Program-made: the position numbers and the translations under genes
Notes under the pieces: model-generated
Seen by the model: only the letters and a program-made list of their open reading frames with translations
Databases searched by the model: none
What the model was told of the DNA's origin: nothing
Shown here: positions 1-5,800 of the stretch, in pieces
Layout: each line of letters starts with the position of its first letter
Position numbering within the stretch: position 1 is the first letter of the stretch
Origin: Kiritimatiellia bacterium
Lineage (GTDB): Bacteria > Verrucomicrobiota > Kiritimatiellia > UBA8416 > JAIOPI01
DNA: 11,512 nt
Direction: 5' to 3'
Assembly: GCA_028822745.1 (NCBI GenBank)
Contig: JAPKCZ010000032.1
Location: 1-11,512 of the forward strand

Positions 1-1176
1 AACGACAAGGTATCGACTTCAGGCTTTGAACGGCTTACAGATGTAGCCCTTAAGCACATCTATGTTCACGTGCCTTTCTGCAGCTCGAAATGTACCTTCT
101 GTGCACTTTACTCCGTTGTTCACCATGCAGATCCAGCCAAAGCCTATCTACAGGCGTTGACGCAAGAAGTTCAGATGGCAACGGACACCTTTGCTTTGGC
201 CGGAGCAGATACAATCTACTTCGGCGGTGGTACGCCCACACAACTCGCCGACGAACTTTACCTGGAGCTTCTTGACCTTATCGCGAACGCAGCGCAACCG
301 GAAGCAACAACAGAGTGGACTTCGGAGTGTGCGCCCGACACCCTGAGCAGCGCCAAGCTGAAAGGCATGAAAGCCCACGGCGTCAGCCGCCTCAGTTTTG
401 GCGTACAGAGTTTTGACGACAAAACGTTAAAGGCGATCAACCGCCGCCACACCTGCGCCGATGTACACGACACGTTCGCACTCGCACGCGAACACGGCAT
501 GGATCGGCTTGGTCTGGATTTGATCGCTTGTCTCCCGGATGTATCGGCGGCGCGTTGGCAAAACGATCTCGATGAAGCCATGCTGCTCGACCCAGAACAT
601 GTATCCGTCTACGGCCTCACCCCTGAACCCGGCACGGTGATGACGCGGCAGATTGAACGCGGTAGCGTTTCGCTATGGGACGAAGACACCTATATTGCGC
701 GACAAGATGCGGCCGAATCCTTTTTGGAGGCGCGCAATTTCACGCGCTACGAAATTTCAAACTACGCAAAGTTCGGACGCCGTTGCCGCCACAACATGGC
801 CTACTGGCAGGGCAAGGACTACATAGGGTTTGGGCCTGGGGCCGCGTCCCGCGTTGGCCTTCAACGCTGGACCAACACCGCAGACGTGCGTCTCTACACG
901 GAGGCGTTGCTAAACGGACAGGCGCCACCACGCGAGCTGGAATCGCTTTCGCCGGAAGCCGATCTTTCTGAACGCCACATGTTTACAATACGCACAGAAG
1001 ATGGGCTACGTTTCCCCTCGAGTGACGGTCCATTTGCTTCACTGTACGCCAATTGGATGGCCTCTCTTGAGCATCTGGAAAAGCAGGGCTTGGTGGCGCG
1101 AAATACAACGCATTGGCACTTAACATATGAGGGGCGCTGGATGGCCGACTCCGTCTCACGCGCCTTGGTTGCCTGA
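1..1176 (+). CDS. hemW: HemW-like radical SAM heme chaperone (5' end outside window)
   Basis: Member of the HemN/HemW radical SAM family. HemW proteins bind a [4Fe-4S] cluster and SAM and are thought to deliver heme to respiratory enzymes in the cytoplasm or at the inner membrane; they are not true coproporphyrinogen oxidases. The frame is open from base 1 and 391 residues are visible. Counting from base 1, the cluster motif CxxxCxxC is C27, C31, C34, preceded by the family's IYVHVPF. GGGTPT is at 75-80, GVSRLSFGVQS at 127-137, YEISNYAK at 250-257, RHNMAYW at 263-269 and GFGPGAAS at 276-283, all in the usual order. A GTG at 70 falls inside the conserved YVHVPFC block, so it cannot be the start, and no start codon lies upstream in frame; the true start is left of the window. 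There is no further Cys just after C34, which favours HemW over HemN. The usual length is about 370-400 residues, so only a few are probably missing. Confidence 0.93.
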   Translation, partial: NDKVSTSGFERLTDVALKHIYVHVPFCSSKCTFCALYSVVHHADPAKAYLQALTQEVQMATDTFALAGADTIYFGGGTPTQLADELYLELLDLIANAAQPEATTEWTSECAPDTLSSAKLKGMKAHGVSRLSFGVQSFDDKTLKAINRRHTCADVHDTFALAREHGMDRLGLDLIACLPDVSAARWQNDLDEAMLLDPEHVSVYGLTPEPGTVMTRQIERGSVSLWDEDTYIARQDAAESFLEARNFTRYEISNYAKFGRRCRHNMAYWQGKDYIGFGPGAASRVGLQRWTNTADVRLYTEALLNGQAPPRELESLSPEADLSERHMFTIRTEDGLRFPSSDGPFASLYANWMASLEHLEKQGLVARNTTHWHLTYEGRWMADSVSRALVA

Positions 1177-1204
1177 TTCAGTAACACGCGCCGCCCTAAT
1201 ACCA

Positions 1205-1232
1205 TTGCTCAGCGTATTTTTGTACGTAATAA
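1205..1232 (+). promoter_or_regulatory. Candidate sigma70-type promoter for the sugar kinase
   Basis: A -35-like TTGCTC (1205-1210) and a -10-like TAATAA (1227-1232) are separated by 16 bases in the 92-bp gap between hemW and the kinase gene. Transcription would start near 1239, giving a leader of 30-45 bases. The -35 match is only fair and no terminator for hemW is visible in the gap, so read-through from hemW is also possible. Confidence 0.35.
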
Positions 1233-1268
1233 TGCACACACGCGCTGCGTCGTCTCGCCGCGCTGTAA

Positions 1269-2219
1269 ATGGACGCTCTAGACATGTTTTTGACCATAAC
1301 ACTTAACCCAGCAACCGATTGCTCACTGAGAGTGCATCAACGGATATCGCCAGGTGGTGTTCATGACATCAAAAGCGAGCGCCGTTTTCCGGGCGGCAAA
1401 GGCATCAATGTTGCACGTGTATTGGCAGGAAATGGCGCCGCCGTCAAAGCTGGAGGCTTACTCGGGCACGATGACGCCGAGGCCTATGTATCCTTCTTGA
1501 AGGACGAAGGCGTATCCGCGGACTTTTTCGAAGTCGCACATCCCGTGCGCCGCAATCTCATGTTCGTGGATGATGAGGGGCAGGAAATGAAGTTCAATCG
1601 CCCTGGTTTCGTGGAAATGGACTATGACGCCGACGCGCTGCACCGTTACTTGTGGCCTCTAATTGACCAAGCTGAGTGCATTTGTTTATGCGGAAGCCTT
1701 CCTTCACGTTTTCCTGCGTCAGCCTATGTCCCCATTATCGCGCATTGTAAATCCAAGAACAAACTGTGCGTCGTCGACACGAGTGGCCCCGCGCTTCGCG
1801 CGGCTGTTGAGGCAGGCGCAGATGTCATCAAACCCAATCGACGTGAACTCGGAGAACTATGCGGACAGACACTCGTCAACGATGCCGATCTCGTCGCTGC
1901 CGCGAAACAGTTGACCACATCATGTCTTGCAACGATCGTCTCCGACGGGGCCCAGGGCGCCTACTTTGTGACGCCTGACAGGGCCACCCAAGTCATCACA
2001 CCTTCCGTGGCTGTCGTAGACTCATCAGGTGCTGGCGACACACTGCTGGGACAGTTCGTAGCAGATGCGTTTATTGACGGCCAATTGGTGATCACCGATC
2101 GTGTGATCGCGCGCGCTGTTGCCGCGGGCACTGTCAGCACACTGAAAACCGGTGTCCGGCCATTAGACCCTGAACATGTGCAGAAGCTCGCCGATCAAGT
2201 TCGGCTACGCAACGTTTAG
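1269..2219 (+). CDS. fruK: 1-phosphofructokinase-like PfkB family sugar kinase
   Basis: Cytoplasmic ATP-dependent sugar phosphate kinase of the 1-phosphofructokinase/tagatose-6-phosphate kinase branch, most likely converting fructose 1-phosphate to fructose 1,6-bisphosphate. The ORF encodes 316 residues, normal for the family. Visible motifs are TLNPATD (11-17), the substrate-binding PGGKGINVAR (41-50), KFNRPG (108-113), CGSLP (141-145), KPNRREL (188-194), SDGAQGA (225-231) and the catalytic DSSGAGD (251-257), whose D257 should be the base. No strong ribosome binding site precedes either ATG. The ATG at 1284 gives MFLTITLNPATD, which fits the family start better than 1269 and would make the protein 311 residues. 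No PTS fructose permease or fru regulator is in the window, so the substrate (fructose 1-phosphate or tagatose 6-phosphate) is inferred from family only. Its stop overlaps the stop of the convergent desulfurase gene. Confidence 0.85.
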   Translation: MDALDMFLTITLNPATDCSLRVHQRISPGGVHDIKSERRFPGGKGINVARVLAGNGAAVKAGGLLGHDDAEAYVSFLKDEGVSADFFEVAHPVRRNLMFVDDEGQEMKFNRPGFVEMDYDADALHRYLWPLIDQAECICLCGSLPSRFPASAYVPIIAHCKSKNKLCVVDTSGPALRAAVEAGADVIKPNRRELGELCGQTLVNDADLVAAAKQLTTSCLATIVSDGAQGAYFVTPDRATQVITPSVAVVDSSGAGDTLLGQFVADAFIDGQLVITDRVIARAVAAGTVSTLKTGVRPLDPEHVQKLADQVRLRNV

Positions 2220-3367
2220 GCCCGCATTTCTGTCACAATCTTAACGATGGCCTCAGCTGCCGCTTCAATTTCTTCAGACGTCGTAACGCGGCTCAAACTG
2301 AATCGCGCGGATGACTGAGAACCTCCGCTTTTGCGCCCCATGGCCATCATGACATGCGAGGGGGCCATGACACCCGCCGCACAGGCCGATCCGGCGGACG
2401 CACAAATGCCGGCATCGTCAAGGCGTAGCAGCAACGCATCGCCTTCAACATTGGGGATCAACAGGTGGCAGGTGTTTGGAAGTCTTTCTGAGCGCGTCCC
2501 CGTCGTCGTGACACCGGCAATGCCATCGACGAGACATTGCTCCAGACGATCGCGTAGGGGAGCCAGCTTCGCGAGCATGATGGCCGGACCTTCAACGGCG
2601 GCTTTCGCAGCCTCACCGAAACCGACAATACCAGCCACATTTTGCGTACCCGAACGCAAACCGTTTTCTTGTCCGCCGCCATGAACGAGCGGCGCACATC
2701 GCACACCTGTCCGGATAAACAGAGCCCCGACACCTTTGGGTCCGTGCAATTTATGTGCCGATAACGACAACAAATCAACAGGTACACGGCTAACGTTGAT
2801 GGGGACTTTGCCTGCCGCCTGAACGGCATCGACATGCAAGACGGCATCATGCGTGCGCGATAGTTGCGCTATAGCTTCTATCGGAAACATGACACCTGTT
2901 TCGTTGTTGGCCCACATCAAGCTGACGAGGCTAGGGGAGGCATGTGCGCTCAACGTCGTTTTCAGCGCAGCCATGTCGAGCAACCCTTCGGAATCCACAC
3001 CAAGCACTGTTACCTCATATCCCTTGCCCTTCAGATATTCACAGGTCGCAAGGACGGACGAGTGTTCGACGGCGCTTGTCACAATGTGTCGAATATTGGG
3101 ATTGGATTCGAGGACGCCACGAATGGCCATATTGTTCGATTCACTACCGGAACCCGTAAAAACGATTTCGGCAGCTTTCGCCCCAATCAGCGTTGCGGTC
3201 TGTCGCCGTGCAATGCGAATCGCATCACGCGCCTTTGTGCCTTGACTGTGAAGACTGGACGGGTTGCCGAAATGGTCAGTCAGATACGGGGTCATTGCGT
3301 CGATAACAGCCGGATCAAGGCAAGTCGTCGCATTCGAATCAAGGTATATGGATGTTTTTGAAGACAT
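2216..3367 (-). CDS. Cysteine desulfurase, NifS/IscS type (group I)
   Basis: PLP-dependent aminotransferase-fold enzyme that turns L-cysteine into alanine and leaves a persulfide for Fe-S cluster assembly or tRNA thiolation. The 383 residues match NifS/IscS length. YLDSNATT (8-15), FGNPSSLH (33-40) and GSGSESNN (72-79) open the protein. H102 in AVEHSSV should stack on PLP, D180 in HVDAVQAAGK contacts the ring nitrogen, and K206 in SAHKLHGPKG is the Schiff-base lysine. HGGGQENGLRSGTQN is at 229-243. The active-site Cys is C329 in ASAGSACAAG, on the family's mobile loop, with C322 nearby. SARFSLSR (353-360) matches the usual IRFSLGR-type strand. The gene stands alone, with no iscU, iscR or nifU beside it, so nifS, iscS and a tRNA-thiolation role cannot be told apart. 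The start has no clear Shine-Dalgarno; the ATG is kept because YLDSNATT follows at the normal distance. Confidence 0.93.
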   Translation of the reverse strand: MSSKTSIYLDSNATTCLDPAVIDAMTPYLTDHFGNPSSLHSQGTKARDAIRIARRQTATLIGAKAAEIVFTGSGSESNNMAIRGVLESNPNIRHIVTSAVEHSSVLATCEYLKGKGYEVTVLGVDSEGLLDMAALKTTLSAHASPSLVSLMWANNETGVMFPIEAIAQLSRTHDAVLHVDAVQAAGKVPINVSRVPVDLLSLSAHKLHGPKGVGALFIRTGVRCAPLVHGGGQENGLRSGTQNVAGIVGFGEAAKAAVEGPAIMLAKLAPLRDRLEQCLVDGIAGVTTTGTRSERLPNTCHLLIPNVEGDALLLRLDDAGICASAGSACAAGVMAPSHVMMAMGRKSGGSQSSARFSLSRVTTSEEIEAAAEAIVKIVTEMRA

Positions 3368-3382
3368 AAGTTGGCTTATTGA

Positions 3383-3409
3383 AATATAGATTCACCGTAC
3401 ATCGGTCAA
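3383..3409 (-). promoter_or_regulatory. Candidate promoter for the cysteine desulfurase
   Basis: On the minus strand TTGACC (3404-3409) and TATATT (3383-3388) resemble -35 and -10 boxes. The spacer is only 15 bases, shorter than ideal. Transcription would start about 9 bases before the ATG, giving a very short leader without a Shine-Dalgarno, which agrees with the absence of one in front of this gene. Confidence 0.35.
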
Positions 3410-3473
3410 GAGGCGTCTTCGTACGCGGCATCAACGATTCAGGAAGTAAAATCTGACGAAAGTATATTCCTTT

Positions 3474-3502
3474 TTGAAAAAGGCTGCCTTTGCGGCTATA
3501 TT
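3474..3502 (+). promoter_or_regulatory. Sigma70-type promoter for the rph-pyrF-HAD cluster
   Basis: TTGAAA (3474-3479) and TATATT (3497-3502) are separated by exactly 17 bases, each with one or two mismatches to consensus. Transcription would start near 3509, about 35 bases before the rph ATG. This is the best-looking plus-strand promoter in the window and the only one evident for the three-gene cluster downstream. Confidence 0.6.
3479..3491 (+). repeat. 13-bp palindrome inside the rph promoter spacer
   Basis: AAAGGC-T-GCCTTT is a perfect inverted repeat with 6-base arms and a single central base. It sits almost entirely between the predicted -35 and -10 boxes of the rph promoter, a position typical of an operator for a dimeric regulator. 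No regulator gene lies nearby, and a chance palindrome of this size cannot be excluded. Confidence 0.4.
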
Positions 3503-3530
3503 GCGGGCTTTCATCATTTAATCAGATAAC

Positions 3531-3535
3531 AGGAG
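3531..3535 (+). promoter_or_regulatory. Ribosome binding site fixing the rph start
   Basis: AGGAG lies 8 bases before the ATG at 3544. The same frame extends upstream to a TTG at 3490, but that codon overlaps the predicted promoter and has no ribosome binding site, so 3544 is chosen. Confidence 0.75.
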
Positions 3536-3543
3536 TTCATCAT

Positions 3544-4230
3544 ATGCGACACGTTTCGTTTCAACGCAATTACATCATTCATCCGGCCGGCTCCTGTCTT
3601 GTTGCTTTCGGCGACACGAAAGTCATTTGCACAGCCACCGTATCACGCGATTTGCCACCCTTTCTCCGTAATAAGGGTAAAGGCTGGGTCACCGGAGAGT
3701 ATTCCATGCTTCCCGGGAGTGTGGGCGGCGGACGCAAACGCCGTGATGGTGCGAAAAAGGATGGCCGAAGCACTGAAATCCAGCGCTTGATCGGACGCAG
3801 CCTGCGCGCCGCCGTTGATATGGAAAAGTTGGGCGAAGTCGCCATTACAATTGATTGCGATGTCATTCAGGCCGATGGCGGCACACGCACGGCCGCGATC
3901 ACAGGAGGCTGGGTCGCGCTCTACGATGCCTTACGCGTGGTGGCCGAGGAGCAGGGCACGTCTGGACCAGAACACTACCTACTTGGGCAGGTCGCCGCAG
4001 TCAGCGTCGGCATCGTTAAGGGCGAAGTGATCTGCGACTTGGATTACATCCATGACTCATCCGCCGCCGTGGACATGAACGTCGTCAAACGCGATGACGC
4101 GCTTGTTGAAGTTCAAGGCACCGGCGAAGAAGGCGTGTTTTCACGCGATGACTTGAACGCGCTGTTGGATTCAGCCGATGCTGGTATTGCGACCATACAG
4201 AAGGCGCAACGCGACGCTCTCGAAATTTAG
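3544..4230 (+). CDS. rph: Ribonuclease PH, short N-terminus
   Basis: Phosphorolytic 3'-to-5' exoribonuclease that trims tRNA precursor 3' ends and forms a hexameric ring; 228 residues. The fold is clear from FGDTKVICTATV (22-33), GWVTGEYSMLP (47-57), the phosphate-site GRSTEIQRLIGRSLR (74-88), IDCDVIQADGGTRTAAI (about 103-119) and the acidic CDLDYIHDS...VDMNVV near the C-terminus. The protein opens at MRHVSFQRNY, which aligns with the LRPV-x-I-x-RNY part of other RNase PH proteins, so the conserved leading segment with the R-x-x-GR motif is missing. From memory, the phosphate-contacting residues R86 and R126 of the Aquifex enzyme correspond to R75 and R115 here, a constant offset of 11. The usual LPRAT after the SM is LPGSV here, followed by a Gly/Arg/Lys-rich stretch (61-75). 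It is first gene of a cluster with pyrF (59-base gap) and a HAD phosphatase. Confidence 0.92.
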   Translation: MRHVSFQRNYIIHPAGSCLVAFGDTKVICTATVSRDLPPFLRNKGKGWVTGEYSMLPGSVGGGRKRRDGAKKDGRSTEIQRLIGRSLRAAVDMEKLGEVAITIDCDVIQADGGTRTAAITGGWVALYDALRVVAEEQGTSGPEHYLLGQVAAVSVGIVKGEVICDLDYIHDSSAAVDMNVVKRDDALVEVQGTGEEGVFSRDDLNALLDSADAGIATIQKAQRDALEI

Positions 4231-4289
4231 GGGGCCGGTTTAGCCTCACATCGCTGCATCACGGCGACCATGCGAAAGGATTTAGTTCC

Positions 4290-5102
4290 GTGAATTTCAT
4301 TCAAGCTTTGAATACCATATGGGAAAAGAACAACTCACTCGTGTGCGTTGGCCTCGACCCTGATCTTCGCAAAATCCCACAGCATTTGCAGGACGCCGAG
4401 TACCCGTTGTTCGAATTCAATCGCGCCATCATCGACAAGACGGCCGATCTTGTCTGCGCCTATAAACCGCAAATTGCATACTATGCAGGCGCTGGGCTGG
4501 AACGTGATCTTGAGTTGACCATTGAGCACATTCACACGGCACACCCAGGCGTACCTGTGATCCTGGACGCCAAGCGCGGCGACATCGGATCCACGGCTGA
4601 GATGTACGTCATGGAAGCGTTTGAGCGCTACAAAGCGGATGCGGTGACCGTCAATCCCTACATGGGTACCGACACACTCGAGCCTTTCCTGAAGCGCGAC
4701 GACAAAGGTGTTGTTATTCTATGCCGGACATCCAACCCCGGAGCGATTGATTTCCAGGATCTCGATGTAGGTGGCCAAACCCTTTACCAGACGGTCGCGC
4801 ACAAGGCGCACACGGACTGGAACCGCAACGGTAACGTGATGCTCGTCGTTGGGGCCACCTATCCGGAAGAGCTGGGTCAGATCCGCGCAATGACAGGCGA
4901 CATGCCGTTCCTCGTGCCCGGCATTGGTGCCCAAGGCGGCGACGTTGAAAATGCCGTACGCAACGGCAAAGACAGCCGAGGCACCGGGATGGTCATCAAT
5001 TCATCGCGTGGCATCATTTATGCAAGTAATGGCGAGGATTTCGCCGACGCCGCGCGTGCGGCAACGCTCAGTCTCAGAAACGAAATCAACACACACCGTT
5101 AA
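4290..5102 (+). CDS. pyrF: Orotidine 5'-phosphate decarboxylase, type 2
   Basis: Catalyses the last step of de novo UMP synthesis, decarboxylating OMP to UMP in the cytoplasm. The 270 residues match the longer type-2 family rather than the roughly 230-residue E. coli type. Motifs in order: VCVGLDPDLRKIP (18-30), AYKPQIAYY (57-65), the catalytic DAKRGDIGST (93-102) with D93, K95 and D98, VNPYMGTD (121-128), CRTSNPGA (145-152), VVGATYPEEL (186-195), the phosphate-binding VPGIGAQGGD (209-218) and INSSRGIIYAS (236-246). The start is GTG at 4290, supported by AAAGGA (4275-4280) nine bases upstream and by family alignment. It sits 59 bases after rph and 25 bases before the HAD gene, all on one strand, so co-transcription is likely. 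No other pyrimidine gene and no terminator appear in the cluster. Confidence 0.95.
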   Translation: MNFIQALNTIWEKNNSLVCVGLDPDLRKIPQHLQDAEYPLFEFNRAIIDKTADLVCAYKPQIAYYAGAGLERDLELTIEHIHTAHPGVPVILDAKRGDIGSTAEMYVMEAFERYKADAVTVNPYMGTDTLEPFLKRDDKGVVILCRTSNPGAIDFQDLDVGGQTLYQTVAHKAHTDWNRNGNVMLVVGATYPEELGQIRAMTGDMPFLVPGIGAQGGDVENAVRNGKDSRGTGMVINSSRGIIYASNGEDFADAARAATLSLRNEINTHR

Positions 5103-5110
5103 AACCGGAC

Positions 5111-5116
5111 AGGGAG
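5111..5116 (+). promoter_or_regulatory. Ribosome binding site fixing the HAD start
   Basis: AGGGAG lies 11 bases before the ATG at 5128, just after the pyrF stop. The HAD frame runs open upstream across pyrF to 4924, but that part is pyrF in another frame; the HAD motif I begins seven residues after this ATG. Confidence 0.65.
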
Positions 5117-5127
5117 TTCCCGCGCAG

Positions 5128-5781
5128 ATGTACAACGCGATAATTTTTGATATGGATGGTGTGCTGTGCGATTCAGAAGCCATTATTTGCGCCGCCGCCG
5201 TTCAGTTTTTCAAAGAGGCCTACGATGTGGTTGTGCAGCCCGCAGAGTTTGAGCCTTTTGTCGGTATGGGCGAGGACCGCTATCTTGGCGGCGTAGCCGA
5301 GGCCCACGACGTGACGCTATCCCTTGAAACGGATAAGGTCCGCGTCTACACCACCTATCTCGAACTCATCAAAGGTAACCTTGAGCCCATAACCGGTGTT
5401 CACGCCTTCATTGAGGCGGCACGCGCAGCGGGCTTGCCCCTTGCCGTAGCGACGAGCGCGGACTTCATGAAAATGAATGGCAACTTAAACGAGCTCGGTT
5501 TACCGGCCGAAAGCTTTGCGGCCTGCATCATGGGCAATGACGTGGAACGCAAGAAGCCACACCCCGACATCTTCCTGCTGGCCGCAGAACGTATGGGAAT
5601 CGCCCCGCAAGACTGCCTTGTCGTGGAAGATGCCGTCAGCGGCGTCCAAGCAGCCAAGGCTGCGGGCATGACCTGCCTGGGGCTGATGAGCAGTTTTGAT
5701 GCGGATACGCTGACGCGAGCTGGTGCGGATTACGTCGCGCCAGACTTTACCGCTCTGCCAGACGATCTCCACATCTGGTAA
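5128..5781 (+). CDS. HAD-superfamily phosphatase, beta-phosphoglucomutase-like
   Basis: Magnesium-dependent phosphohydrolase or phosphomutase of HAD subfamily IA; 217 residues, cytoplasmic. Motif I is FDMDGVLCDSE, with nucleophile D8 and acid/base D10. Motif II is the ATS at 108-110, motif III lies in RKKPHPD (141-147, K143 likely) and motif IV is VVEDAVSGVQAAKAAGM (165-181) with E167 and D168. The cap domain (about 15-90) carries FVGMGEDRYLGGVAEAHDV, unlike ordinary phosphoglycolate phosphatases. Together with SADFMKMNGNLNELGL (110-125) it recalls, from memory, the HAD domain of plant SOQ1, a chloroplast protein that controls photoprotective quenching. The substrate is unknown. As third gene after rph and pyrF it might act on a nucleotide, but that rests on context only. 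The gene ends 19 bases from the convergent icd stop, with a 10-base palindrome (5787-5796) but no terminator between. Confidence 0.88.
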   Translation: MYNAIIFDMDGVLCDSEAIICAAAVQFFKEAYDVVVQPAEFEPFVGMGEDRYLGGVAEAHDVTLSLETDKVRVYTTYLELIKGNLEPITGVHAFIEAARAAGLPLAVATSADFMKMNGNLNELGLPAESFAACIMGNDVERKKPHPDIFLLAAERMGIAPQDCLVVEDAVSGVQAAKAAGMTCLGLMSSFDADTLTRAGADYVAPDFTALPDDLHIW

Positions 5782-5800
5782 ACTTACGTCATGACGACGT

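Noticed and set aside
70..72. GTG as start of the HemW gene
   Set aside because: It lies inside the conserved IYVHVPFC block, and the frame is open to the window edge, so the real start is upstream.
258..581. 107-codon minus-strand frame inside hemW
   Set aside because: Shadow of hemW; Ser/Arg/Ala-rich with no family resemblance.
2458..2850. 130-codon frame inside the cysteine desulfurase gene, with similar frames on the other strand at 2331-3361
   Set aside because: All are overlaid by the strongly conserved desulfurase and show no motif or ribosome binding site.
4924..5127. N-terminal extension of the HAD protein
   Set aside because: This stretch is pyrF coding sequence in another frame. 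HAD motif I begins seven residues after the ATG at 5128, which has its own ribosome binding site.
5787..5796. CGTCATGACG palindrome between HAD and icd as a terminator
   Set aside because: It has no loop and no T run on either strand, so it is not an intrinsic terminator.
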